Shown: positions 25,779-34,029, counted from the first letter of the stretch. The stretch: DNA of 64,000 nucleotides from Vampirovibrio sp041737375 (GCF_041737375.1 NZ_JBGSRV010000007.1:25490-89489), one strand, 5' to 3'. Notes: generated from the sequence alone by a model not told the origin. Numbers and translations are program-made.

Positions 25779-27359
25779 ATGCAAATAGAAGTGGCACAGG
25801 GTGATATTAGCCAATTCAAGGCCGAGGCCATTATTGTTAATTGGGTAGAGGGGGCTGCCACTCCCGCTGGCGCAACAGCCTCGGTAGATAAGGCTTTGGG
25901 GGGCTTGCTGACCCGAGAACTACAAACGCTTCCTCAGGTGTTTAAAGGCAAGTTGGGGGAAACCTGCGTGCTTCCCACCTATGGGCAGTTGGTGGCCCGA
26001 TATGTTGTGGTGGTGGGGCTGGGCTCGGTGGAGGCTTTAAACGCCTTACAGTTGCGCCGGGCCAGTGCCGCTGCCATTCGGGCCTGCGGCAAGCTTAAGG
26101 TTAAACAGGTTGCTAGTTTGTTGCACGGATCAGATCTAAATGGATCAGATCTGCAAGGGGCAGGGGGTGCAGAAAATTCGCCTGAACGGCTAGCCCGCTT
26201 GCTGGCTGAAGGTGCGCTGCTGGGCGATTATCAATTTATGCTGCGCAAGGGCAAAAAAACGGCGGAATCTCAAAAGGAAAGCGCTGGCAATGAAGATGAA
26301 GAGTTGGGCGGGCATGGTCTGGAAACCTTGACCATTGTGGCCCCTCAGGCAGAACAACTGAAAGCCATTGAACTGGGGCTTGGCTTGGGGCGCATGATTG
26401 GTGTGCATACCAATTTAGCCCGAGACTGGGTCAATGACAGCGCCAATTATGTAACCCCCACCTTTTTAAAAACGCAGGCCCAAGCCCTTCAGGGGGTCAC
26501 TTGCGAGGTGCTGGATTTTGATCAGATTCGCAAGCTGGGCATGGGCGCTTTTGAATTGGTGGCCAAAGGCAGCGACGAGCCGCCTTACTTGATTCACCTG
26601 TGCTATAAGCCATCGGGCAAGGCCAGCAAAAAAGTAGCCTTGGTGGGCAAGGGCGTTACTTTCGATAGCGGTGGCCTCTCTCTCAAACCTCCGGCTTCCA
26701 TGGAATTAATGAAAATGGATATGGCGGGGGCCGCTGCGGTTTTGGCCACTCTCAAAGCCATTTCGGAGTTTAAAAACCTGGATGTGGAAGTGCACGGGTT
26801 TATTGCCACTTGCGAGAATATGCCCAGCGCCCGTTCCAGCAAACCCGGCGATGTGGTAACCGCTATGAGCGGCAAAACCATTGAGGTGAATAATACGGAT
26901 GCCGAGGGTCGGTTGATTTTGTGCGACGCGCTGACTTACGCCCAGCAACAAACAGACCCGGATGAACTGCTGGATTTGGCCACCTTAACCGGGGCTTGCG
27001 TGACGGCTTTGGGCAAAGTGGCGGCCGGTATCATGGGCACCAGCGATGATTTAATCAATCGGGTTCGGGCCGCGGGCGAGCAGGCCGGAGAAAAGCTTTG
27101 GCAATTGCCGTTGTACGAGGAATACCAGTCGTTTTTGAAAAGTGATATTGCCGATCTGATTAATTCAGGCTCCAAGGGGCAGGCAGGGTCTTCAGCGGGT
27201 GGGATGTTCCTGAAGGCCTTTGTGGATAAAAACCGGGCCTGGGCGCATCTGGATATTGCCGGGCCTGCCTGGGTTACCAGTGATGTACCAGAAACCCCCA
27301 AGGGCGGCACGGGGTTTGGGGTTCGCACCTTGCTTTATTATTTGTACAACCTGAATTAG
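25779..27359 (+). CDS. pepA: Leucyl/cytosol aminopeptidase, M17 family
   Basis: 526 residues from ATG 25779, which has AAGGGG seven bases upstream; the frame extends further but the N-terminal addition looks non-coding. The C-terminal catalytic domain has VGKGVTFDSGGLSLKP (Lys and first Zn ligand), MKMDMAGAAAVLATL, and the M17 signature NTDAEGRLILCDALTYA with its Asp, Glu and catalytic Arg. The N-terminal macro-like domain (residues 1-170) is typical. It contains a small charged insertion (GKKTAESQKESAGNEDEELG, about residues 160-180) not usual for the family. It cleaves N-terminal residues from peptides in the cytoplasm, using two divalent metals. A strong terminator follows. Confidence 0.93.
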   Translation: MQIEVAQGDISQFKAEAIIVNWVEGAATPAGATASVDKALGGLLTRELQTLPQVFKGKLGETCVLPTYGQLVARYVVVVGLGSVEALNALQLRRASAAAIRACGKLKVKQVASLLHGSDLNGSDLQGAGGAENSPERLARLLAEGALLGDYQFMLRKGKKTAESQKESAGNEDEELGGHGLETLTIVAPQAEQLKAIELGLGLGRMIGVHTNLARDWVNDSANYVTPTFLKTQAQALQGVTCEVLDFDQIRKLGMGAFELVAKGSDEPPYLIHLCYKPSGKASKKVALVGKGVTFDSGGLSLKPPASMELMKMDMAGAAAVLATLKAISEFKNLDVEVHGFIATCENMPSARSSKPGDVVTAMSGKTIEVNNTDAEGRLILCDALTYAQQQTDPDELLDLATLTGACVTALGKVAAGIMGTSDDLINRVRAAGEQAGEKLWQLPLYEEYQSFLKSDIADLINSGSKGQAGSSAGGMFLKAFVDKNRAWAHLDIAGPAWVTSDVPETPKGGTGFGVRTLLYYLYNLN

Positions 27360-27383
27360 GGCTTATTCAAAATCAATGCCAAC

Positions 27384-27416
27384 AAAAGGGCCTCTTGTTT
27401 TTTGGGAGGCCCTTTT
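27384..27416. terminator. Bidirectional intrinsic terminator after pepA
   Basis: AAAAGGGCCTC pairs perfectly with GAGGCCCTTTT around an 11-nt T-rich loop (11-bp stem). A-tract and T-tract are both present, so it can work in either direction. It closes the pepA transcript 25 bp after the stop codon. Confidence 0.85.
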
Positions 27417-27641
27417 GAGGTGGGCTTAGCGTTCAGGGAAATAGCGATGCCTATTTCAATCGCTCTGAGGCGTCTTGAGCCTAAGCGTTTCATGGCTGAA
27501 CGCTTGGTTTCCCCAGGGCTTTCAAGTCTTAGTTTTCTGAAAAGAAAGGGCAATCTTAAACTTTTGATTGTTTTAATTTTAATATTGCATTTATTGAATA
27601 GATAGTTCCACGTTATTGAAGAAGAGAGAGAGCCACGATAT

Positions 27642-28439
27642 ATGGAAATGAAATTTAATACGCAAAGCGCAGCAAACACTCCTTTACCAAGGCTGGATGC
27701 CAATAAAAATGGCGTAATCGATAAGTCGGAACTTAAAAATGGCGCCAAAAAGGGCGATAGCTTTGCAAAATACCTGGATGAGAAGTTCGCAAAAGTGGAT
27801 ACCAGCCGTGATGGTGTTTTGGGTAAGTTTGAGATCAATAAGGCAATAACAGACTACAATAATAGCCCACAGCATTCTATAAATATGGGTATTGTAAAAG
27901 GGTTGGATACTAATAAAAATGATGTAGTCGATAAGTCTGAAGTTAAAAGTTCCGCTAACAAAGGCAATGGCTTTGCAAAATATCTGGATGAGAAGTTCGC
28001 AAAAGTGGATACCAGCCGTGATGGCGTTTTGGGTAAGTATGAGATCAATAAGGCAAGTAAAGACTACTATAATGGCCCACAGAGTTCTGAAATTAGGAAC
28101 ATTTTAAGAGGGGTGGATGCCAATAAAGATGACGTGGTCAGTCAATCTGAACTTAAAAATGGCGCTAAAAAAGGCGATATCTTTGCAGCCTATCTGGATG
28201 AGAAGTTCGCAAAAGCGGATACCAGCCGTGATGGTGTTTTGGGCAAGTATGAGATAAGCAATGCATTAAAAGATTCCGAAAGCGAAATGAGCGATTTTCT
28301 CGAAAATATGAAACCAGCCCGGAAGCCAGAACCAGCTCCGAAGCCAGAAACAGCGCATAAGCCGGAACCGAAGCGGATGCCGGAAGTACCTCCGAAGTCG
28401 GAACCCGCTCCGGATCGGGGACCCGTTCGAAATCCGTAA
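27642..28439 (+). CDS. EF-hand repeat protein with three paired calcium-binding units
   Basis: 265 residues. Three tandem units of about 69 residues each hold two EF-hand loops: DANKNGVIDKSE with DTSRDGVLGKFE; DTNKNDVVDKSE with DTSRDGVLGKYE; and DANKDDVVSQSE with DTSRDGVLGKYE. Six loops in total keep Asp at positions 1, 3 and 5 or close equivalents and a Glu at 12. The DNA is also repeated: a stretch near 27772, 27979 and 28189 is almost identical, so the array arose by recent duplication. The tail is Pro/Lys-rich (PKPETAHKPEPKRMPEVPP) and ends in GPVRNP, shared with the calpain-like protein 340 bp downstream. There is no signal peptide or membrane helix. Calcium buffering or sensing is probable; location unknown. 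Confidence 0.82.
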   Translation: MEMKFNTQSAANTPLPRLDANKNGVIDKSELKNGAKKGDSFAKYLDEKFAKVDTSRDGVLGKFEINKAITDYNNSPQHSINMGIVKGLDTNKNDVVDKSEVKSSANKGNGFAKYLDEKFAKVDTSRDGVLGKYEINKASKDYYNGPQSSEIRNILRGVDANKDDVVSQSELKNGAKKGDIFAAYLDEKFAKADTSRDGVLGKYEISNALKDSESEMSDFLENMKPARKPEPAPKPETAHKPEPKRMPEVPPKSEPAPDRGPVRNP

Positions 28440-28580
28440 AAGGCTTAACCGGAAGTATCAAAAATCCTTAAGCTGATATTGATACGGTTAAGACGGCATT
28501 ATTGATGAAAAGCGACCTTGTAAGCGGCAGGGTCGCTTTTTGTTGAGAGGGTAGCGTAAGGGCAAATCAAATTGGCCATC
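28401..28580 (+). repeat. Duplicated 3' block, copy 1 (coding tail plus 3' UTR)
   Basis: From the last codons of the EF-hand gene (encoding ...GPVRNP-stop) to about 28580, this segment is repeated almost base for base at 30185-30366 behind the calpain-like gene. The shared part includes a hairpin with two stacked arms (CTTAACC/GGTTAAG and GTATCAA/TTGATAC) and then a terminator. Identity breaks only by a short indel after GAGAGGGT. Confidence 0.9.
28508..28541 (+). terminator. Intrinsic terminator of the EF-hand gene
   Basis: AAAAGCGACC pairs with GGTCGCTTTT over a 13-nt loop, followed by T residues. Identical in sequence to the terminator at 30293-30326 because both lie in the duplicated 3' block. 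Confidence 0.85.
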
Positions 28581-28778
28581 AATAAAATAATATGCGGGCA
28601 TAGAAATGGGATTAACTTCGTTAAGAAATGTAACTTTAGATCATATACGCAAGAGATTGTTTTTTTATTTATAAACACGTAAAAACGAGAGAAGCGTAAT
28701 CCAATCTCCTGAACACCTCAATTAACTGGCAGATCCAGCCAGATATGTACACGCCTGTAATATAAGAGAGCAGAAACG

Positions 28779-30224
28779 ATGATTAATTCCGTTCGCGCAA
28801 ATGCACCAGCACCTGCTGTAAAACCTACCGAGAAAAAACATGAAGACAAAAAGGTAGAGGAGAAAAAAACACCCTCGTCAGCTCCGGCCCAGGCTGAAGC
28901 TAAGTCTGCACCAGCGTTGCCTAATAATGCAGATCCTAAAGCAGTAGCCGGCAAGGCACAGGTTGCCCAAGCCCTCAACCCCAATAAGCCGCCCTCTAAG
29001 CCCAATAAGCCCAATAAGCCCTATAACCCCTATAACCCCTATAACCCCGATGAGTCCAATAAGCCCTATAAGCCCTATAAGCCCTATAACCCCGATGAGC
29101 CCAATACGCCCAAACAAATACCCATGAAACCAGAGCCCAAGCAAAAAGACACTGCAAGGCAGTCTTTTTATGTTGGCGATAAACCTTATTCAATAGAACA
29201 AGCACAGGGTCTTGCTGGCTTGGTTGAAACGGATGCAACCAAAAGCAAGATTCTGGATCCCAAGGATCAAGCTAATAAAACGAATGATGGCACCCTTTCA
29301 CAGGGAGAATTGACCGCAGCGCAAGCCAATATGAAAAAAAATGACATTTACGATGAACGTGTTAACGTGCTCAACGCGGGCTTTAAGGAAATAGATACGG
29401 ATGAAAATGGCCTCTTGACTCACTCAGAAATTAAATCCGGGCTAAACATAAAAATGCATGATGGCAGTATCGATCCGTTCAAGCAGGGTGGCATCGGAAA
29501 TTGTTTTCTCCTGAGCAGCATTAATTCTGTTAATAATGACAAAGAAGGCAAGGACGTGCTGAAAAAATCCATTAAAAATAATGGTGATGGCAGCTACAAC
29601 GTAACCTTTGCTGGCGATAAAACCCATAAATCTTATCAAGTAACCGATGCCATGCTGAGTGAGCAAGCAGCCAGAGGCGAGCTTAGCAGAGGTGACAAAG
29701 ATACCCAGATTCTAGAAGCAGCTGGCCGAGAATATTACAGAACGTCCGAAAATGGTCGGGATATTAATCTCGGTGGTAGTGTGTATGAAGCTCAGGAGCT
29801 ACTAACTGGCCAGAAAAGCAAAGTGGCCAGTTCCAAATCAGAGAAAGAAGCCGTATGGGATAAGATGCTGAATGATAAAGATGGCATTTCAGTAGTATTT
29901 GGCGGAAGGGCCCAAGGTGATGGCACAGCTGGCGCAGACATTCAAAATCATGCCTATGCCGTTAAAAGCGTGACTGCCGATTCGGTGACCTACAGCAACC
30001 CGTGGTTCTCCGGCAAAGAGTTCACCATGTCTAAAGAGAGCTTCCTGAATATGAAAAATCAGGTTGGCTTCCAGGAAGTAGAGGCGCCGCAACCTGCTTC
30101 GAAGCCGAAACAAGCTGCCGGGAATCCAAAACCAGCTCGGGGCCGGGGCCCCGTTCGGAATCCGGAACCAGCTGCCGGGAATCCAGAACCCGCTTCGGGT
30201 CGGGGACCCGTTCGAAATCCGTAA
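28779..30224 (+). CDS. Calpain-like (C2 family) cysteine protease with EF-hands and Pro-rich spacer
   Basis: 481 residues. Residues 1-65 are Ala/Lys/Pro-rich. Residues 66-125 are a low-complexity array of NKP, YNP and YKP triplets encoded by near-9-bp DNA repeats (about 28985-29108). Two EF-hand-like loops follow (NKTNDGTLSQGE, DTDENGLLTHSE). The protease domain then starts: Gln236 and Cys242 in FKQGGIGNCFLLSSI match the calpain QGxxGxCW oxyanion/nucleophile motif. His391 lies in NHAYAVKSV and Asn407 in YSNPWFSGKEF, completing the Cys-His-Asn triad; the usual Trp after Cys is Phe. No signal peptide. The tail ends with a duplicated GRGPVRNP motif. Probably a calcium-responsive protease, possibly a translocated effector; the target is unknown. 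Confidence 0.82.
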   Translation: MINSVRANAPAPAVKPTEKKHEDKKVEEKKTPSSAPAQAEAKSAPALPNNADPKAVAGKAQVAQALNPNKPPSKPNKPNKPYNPYNPYNPDESNKPYKPYKPYNPDEPNTPKQIPMKPEPKQKDTARQSFYVGDKPYSIEQAQGLAGLVETDATKSKILDPKDQANKTNDGTLSQGELTAAQANMKKNDIYDERVNVLNAGFKEIDTDENGLLTHSEIKSGLNIKMHDGSIDPFKQGGIGNCFLLSSINSVNNDKEGKDVLKKSIKNNGDGSYNVTFAGDKTHKSYQVTDAMLSEQAARGELSRGDKDTQILEAAGREYYRTSENGRDINLGGSVYEAQELLTGQKSKVASSKSEKEAVWDKMLNDKDGISVVFGGRAQGDGTAGADIQNHAYAVKSVTADSVTYSNPWFSGKEFTMSKESFLNMKNQVGFQEVEAPQPASKPKQAAGNPKPARGRGPVRNPEPAAGNPEPASGRGPVRNP

Positions 30225-30366
30225 AAGGCTTAACCGGAAGTATCAAAAATCCTTAAGCTGATATTGATACGGTTAAGACGGCATTATTGATGAAAAGCGA
30301 CCTTGTAAGCGGCAGGGTCGCTTTTTGTTGAGAGGGTTTACCGTAGCGTAGGGGCAAATCAAATGG
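30185..30366 (+). repeat. Duplicated 3' block, copy 2
   Basis: Near-identical to 28401-28580: the same codons for GPVRNP-stop, the same two-armed hairpin, the same terminator, and then the sequence TAGCGTA(A/G)GGGCAAATCAAA with a short insertion before it. Such a long identity through a 3' UTR points to recent duplication or to conservation of a functional 3' RNA element. Confidence 0.9.
30293..30326 (+). terminator. Intrinsic terminator of the calpain-like gene
   Basis: AAAAGCGACC / GGTCGCTTTTT stem with a 13-nt loop and T-tract, identical to the terminator in the first copy of the block. Confidence 0.85.
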
Positions 30367-30510
30367 AGAAGTTTCCTAGCCCCTTCCCTTTTTATTTTAC
30401 GTTTTCATGGGTATGGAAATATCTCGAATGGCTTGCAGGGCGCTTGCCAAGCTCCAACGCTTTTGCGGTGTTGCTCGGCATCTCCGCCTTGTGGGCTTGG
30501 CCTCTCCCAA

Positions 30511-30546
30511 AAAAATAAATGGCAAAGTGCTCTGCCATTTATTTTT
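30511..30546. terminator. Bidirectional terminator
   Basis: AAAAATAAATGGCA pairs perfectly with TGCCATTTATTTTT (14 bp) around an 8-nt loop. It lies about 165 bp downstream of the leftward gene at 30712-31647, so it most likely ends that transcript. It also undermines the short open frames that run across it. Confidence 0.8.
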
Positions 30547-30711
30547 AATCAGGCTGCTGGCCTTGGACAAAATCGTTTTAATACGGATTGCCTGTTCGGC
30601 CATGCACTCGCTTTTCATGGTCTGGGCTTCGTTTTTGAACCCCATGACTATAGAGCGATCCGCTCGTTTACGCCCGGAATTTTAATGCGGAACTGAGCGG
30701 TAATAGGCGGG

Positions 30712-31647
30712 TTAGGCTGCGGGGGTGTTGGCCTGTCTAAAGGCATCTATGGCGGGTCCCAGCGCCCGGTTGACCACGTTGTTCTGGTAATAATCGGCGT
30801 TGGGGTTGCCGGTGCTTACGGGCAGGTAAGCATTCTGCACCACCGATTGTCCAGCCAAGCCCCCGGTGGTAGTGGATGAGGAGCCGCCGCCTATTTTATC
30901 CACATCGCTGCGGTTTGCCAGTTTGCTTAAATCCTCAACGCTGATGTGGCCGTCATAATTACCGTCATCGTCTCGACCGGTATCGGCGGCTTTAAATAAC
31001 GCTTCGTTTTCCAGTAGTTTCTTTGCGGCTTCCCTAACCGCTTCGGGGGCTTTTTCATCATTCTGAAGCCGGAATAAATCTTCGCGTTTCAAACCGGCTT
31101 TAAATTGGCCCCGCAAATGGTCTTTCAGGGTTATTACTGCCTCAGTATTGCTCATTTTGGGTTTAGGCTGAGTGTTTGGATTGGCCGTGACCTGGTTCAC
31201 GGTTTCCAGCGTAAATAGCCCATCGGACTTGCCATCAAACTGATCCAGACGTCCCCGTAAACCGTTTTGGTTATCCAGCAGGTAGCGAATGGCCTCTTGA
31301 TCTTCCTTGCTGTATTTTTCGGTGGTATCTTCCATGGCTTTACGCAGATCGTCGATACTGATTTTATTGTCCTTTTCGCCGGTGGTTTGGGCATCTAGCT
31401 CAGCCCCCACACTTTGAATTCTGGCCAATGCGGTCATATCATTCAAGGGTTGGGGTTGTTGCGTTTGCGCGGACATAATGGAGCCGAGGTCATTGGACGT
31501 AAATCCGGGTTGGTTTTTGCTTGGCTGAAAATATTGGCTGCCAATGTCGTGATTGGTATAAGGCTTTGCCTGGGCTGCTTGCCCTTCGGATTGCGCCGGA
31601 TTATAAAGTGAATAAACATTTGGACTGCCTGATATTGGTGATGCCAT
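30712..31647 (-). CDS. EF-hand-like protein, function unknown
   Basis: 311 residues; GGGGGGAAATC precedes the ATG. The first ~70 residues are Ser/Gln/Pro-rich. The body carries three calcium-loop-like segments: TGEKDNKISIDDL, DQFDGKSDGLFTLET, and the best one, DTGRDDDGNYDGHISVEDL. They are separated by helical stretches, two of which (AIRYLLDNQNGLRGRLDQFD and AAKKLLENEALFKAADTGRD) look like a duplicated helix-plus-loop unit. There is no signal peptide. The C-terminal 60 residues are Ser/Thr/Gly/Asn-rich. It is a third EF-hand-type gene within 4 kb but lacks the shared 3' block and runs in the opposite direction. Calcium binding is probable; cellular role unknown. Confidence 0.75.
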   Translation of the reverse strand: MASPISGSPNVYSLYNPAQSEGQAAQAKPYTNHDIGSQYFQPSKNQPGFTSNDLGSIMSAQTQQPQPLNDMTALARIQSVGAELDAQTTGEKDNKISIDDLRKAMEDTTEKYSKEDQEAIRYLLDNQNGLRGRLDQFDGKSDGLFTLETVNQVTANPNTQPKPKMSNTEAVITLKDHLRGQFKAGLKREDLFRLQNDEKAPEAVREAAKKLLENEALFKAADTGRDDDGNYDGHISVEDLSKLANRSDVDKIGGGSSSTTTGGLAGQSVVQNAYLPVSTGNPNADYYQNNVVNRALGPAIDAFRQANTPAA

Positions 31648-31884
31648 AGTACGATTTCCCCCCTGTATCCAAGCTTACTAAGAAGCGATTAGGCCATAAG
31701 CCTGTGTTTTAAGCCTTCCGCAATTGAGATTACCCCTCAAAAAAATCCATCTCTTTTTCATCCTCACACCGTTGTTCCTGAATTGATAAGTCAATGTGGG
31801 AACATAGGCATAAAAACAAAAGCTTCCGTTTTTGTGCGTGCTTTGTAACAGGTCGTTGTTTGGGGAAGTATTTATATTGAAAAA

Positions 31885-31926
31885 AAGATAAAGAAAAGCA
31901 CCCGATCGGTCGTGCCGACCGGGTGC
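31885..31926 (-). terminator. Intrinsic terminator of the SLH-protein gene
   Basis: Reading leftwards, GCACCCG pairs with CGGGTGC, with an inner CGG/CCG extension, and the strand then runs into TTTTCTTTATCTTTTTTT. It lies 30 bp after the stop of the SLH gene. Confidence 0.8.
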
Positions 31927-31955
31927 ATCGTCGTACCGCTCTCTATACAAATGGA

Positions 31956-33377
31956 TTATTGGGTATTGGTGGCGGGGTCGCTACCCATGCTTTCAAGGCG
32001 GAGTTGCAAGCGATCACCAACCCCGATAACGATGTTGCTGCTGCGTTTGTCCAGCGGATCCATTGGCTTGTCGCTGACCTGTTGCACCATGGCTTGATCC
32101 AGCACTTCGGCCTTACCAATTTTGGTGCCGTACAGGGAGCCGGACGAGGTGTTAATCTCACGCGACAGCGCTGCGGTGGAGCGATCCGGGTGGAATACCA
32201 CGCCTTGCATTTCCTTGGCCTTCAAAATGCCATCGGTATTGGCAATGGTGGCGCTCATCGGAATGCGCTGTCCAGCAGGGGTAATAAACCCGTTAAAGGC
32301 AAAACCCAGTTGAGCGTCTTCGTTGGTCTGGTTTTTGGAAACCACGTTGGTGATGACGCCCAGCACTTTGCTGCCCGCAGGGGCCACAATTTTGCCGCTG
32401 GTGTCAAACAGGGGGTGATCCAGAATCAGCATGACCGGATCGCCAGGTCTGTTGAACTCGGAATACAATGCCTTAGCCACGGTGCCGGTAAAGGTGGTGT
32501 TGGCTGGCAAGCTCATGGCGCTATCGGCGGACAGGGTGGTAGGCGTGGTGGTGGTATTCACTGTGCGAAACTCAGGAATGGTATCGGCGCTGTTGCGATA
32601 AGGGGTGGATTTGTAGCCGATTTTCTGGCTGGCGGCTTCAGTGGTACTGCTGGTTTCAGTGCTTTCTCCGTAAACCGCGCTGGTGCCAGTGCTGGTGGTT
32701 GTCTCATCACCGGGTTGGGTTTGGGCAATCACTTCACCATTTTGCACAATGGCGATATCCCGGTTTTCGTACAAATCGTTCAGCAAGGCTGCCGTTTCCG
32801 CACGGGTAATGGGGCGCATTGGCTCAATTTTATCGGTGCCGGAAGCCGGATCAATTTCAAACAAATTGTATTGAATGGCGGTGGCTACCTGACGGCGCGC
32901 GGTGGGGGGCACTTGATCGCCATCGGAATATTTGCTGAGAATGGTGGTGGCTTCCGCATCACTGACCAAGGGCTTGTTTAAAGCGCCACCCATAGCGGCA
33001 AGCGCTTCCACACGACGAACCGGATTGGCGGGGCGAAACACGCCGGTGGGATAGCTGGTGATCCACTGCTGGTTATCAACATTGCTGAAGCCCCAGTCAT
33101 TTTTGGAAACCTGCTTGAAGCTGGGAACGGTTTCCGCTTTTTGAGCTTCCAGCCCCAGTGCTTTTCCAGACATCTGGGTGAATTCTGCACGGGTTAACCA
33201 GGCGTCGGGATGAAAATTGCCATCATTAAAGCCGCTCATCACCTGCATATCAACCATTGTATTGATATCACTTTGCGCCCAGTTGCCACTGACATCCGAG
33301 TAATTGGTAGCGGCATAGGTGACCCCGGAAGCCAAAGACAAGGTGACGGCCAAAGCGATTAAGTTACTTCTTTTCAT
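31956..33377 (-). CDS. Exported SLH-domain protein with VirB10/TrbI-like C-terminal module
   Basis: 473 residues; TAGGAG eight bases before the ATG. The signal peptide ends VTYAA. Three SLH repeats follow: YSDVSGNWAQSDINTMVDMQ with FHPDAWLTRAEF; a second around WITSYPTGVFRPANPVRRVEA; a third with IEPMRPITRAETAALL. SLH repeats anchor proteins to peptidoglycan-linked polymers and are typical of cyanobacterial outer-membrane proteins. After a Ser/Thr linker, the last ~180 residues read LPANTTFTGTVAKALYSEFN, DHPLFDTSGKIVAPAGSKVLG, GFITPAGQRIPM and IVIGVGDRLQLRL. This succession resembles the beta-barrel domain of VirB10/TrbI (AGT..., D..G...IP.GS.L.G, PDG..I). The resemblance is by eye. Likely an envelope-bridging protein. 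Confidence 0.8.
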   Translation of the reverse strand: MKRSNLIALAVTLSLASGVTYAATNYSDVSGNWAQSDINTMVDMQVMSGFNDGNFHPDAWLTRAEFTQMSGKALGLEAQKAETVPSFKQVSKNDWGFSNVDNQQWITSYPTGVFRPANPVRRVEALAAMGGALNKPLVSDAEATTILSKYSDGDQVPPTARRQVATAIQYNLFEIDPASGTDKIEPMRPITRAETAALLNDLYENRDIAIVQNGEVIAQTQPGDETTTSTGTSAVYGESTETSSTTEAASQKIGYKSTPYRNSADTIPEFRTVNTTTTPTTLSADSAMSLPANTTFTGTVAKALYSEFNRPGDPVMLILDHPLFDTSGKIVAPAGSKVLGVITNVVSKNQTNEDAQLGFAFNGFITPAGQRIPMSATIANTDGILKAKEMQGVVFHPDRSTAALSREINTSSGSLYGTKIGKAEVLDQAMVQQVSDKPMDPLDKRSSNIVIGVGDRLQLRLESMGSDPATNTQ

Positions 33378-34029
33378 GGTGGTTACTCCTATTTGTTGTA
33401 AATTAATGAGTCAAACTGCGATAAACAGCGAGTGAACTCACGCAGGCATTGATCCTTGTCTGGTTAAAAAATTCATAAGCGGCGGTACGAATGCCGAAGA
33501 TGCGCTGGAACGTGATTGTTGCCAAACTTCAGTTCCTTAAAACCAGACAATATTTTTGAAGAATCAGGGTGAGATATAACCCTGAGATATGTTTTGCGAG
33601 CGTGTTCCGCGTGCATCACCCATCTGTTTGGAATACACAACAGATTAAGTCACTACTGCTGACTCTACAATTACCCTGTCGGCTAGAAGCAAAGCCCTCT
33701 ATTGGCTAAAGTCCTGAAGCCAGAGGAATAAGTCTGTTTACCGCCACCTGCCTGTTTTTAACAGTGAGCGTTAATACCCGCCGGATACCGGCTATTGTTA
33801 AAAAAAACGATTGGTTGAGTTGAACATTCCTCTAGCCTCCTCGTCTTTTAAAAAGATGAACTCAATGAATTTGAATTTGCTTTACAATGGTTTTATAAAC
33901 GGTTTTATAAACAATTAAAATTCAGGGTTCGAGACGTTTGTGGTTTATTCATTGATTTCAGATTTTTTTCGTTTGAGTTGCGTTCGGTAAAGCGTTTGGG
34001 TGTTTCACCTGAGCAGGAAGGGTTTGTCT
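33378..34029. other. 650-bp gene-free region with folded leader of the SLH gene
   Basis: No coding frame is convincing. On the strand of the SLH gene, TTGTCTGGTT (33550-33541) and AACCAGACAA (33465-33456) form a 10-bp closing stem around 75 nt. That interval contains GGAAC/GTTCC and CGGC/GCCG arms, so a branched structure is possible in the 5' leader about 80 nt before the ATG. A separate hairpin TCAGGGT/ACCCTGA lies at 33565-33587, and another (CCTCT...AGAGG with inner GGCT/AGCC) near 33696-33727. The right end, about 33850-33990, is AT-rich and probably holds the promoter of the rightward small gene. Confidence 0.5.

Noticed and set aside
28985..29108. CRISPR-like array in the calpain-like gene
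   Set aside because: The 9-bp periodic sequence is in frame and encodes Pro-rich triplets; there are no spacers.
30397..30685. Short open frames on both strands between the calpain-like gene and the next EF-hand gene
   Set aside because: They run across a perfect 14-bp terminator hairpin, overlap each other on opposite strands and have no ribosome-binding site.
31923..32981. A 352-codon frame opposite the SLH gene
   Set aside because: It is antisense to a gene with signal peptide, SLH repeats and a good ribosome-binding site; its composition (Gly/His/Asn-rich) is that of a reversed coding strand.
33660..33760. Possible c-di-GMP riboswitch (GCAAAGCC...GGCTAA motif)
   Set aside because: Only the GCAAAGC element matches. 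The flanking CAGGGCAAACC and GNRA parts are absent, and the pairing does not fit the known structure.
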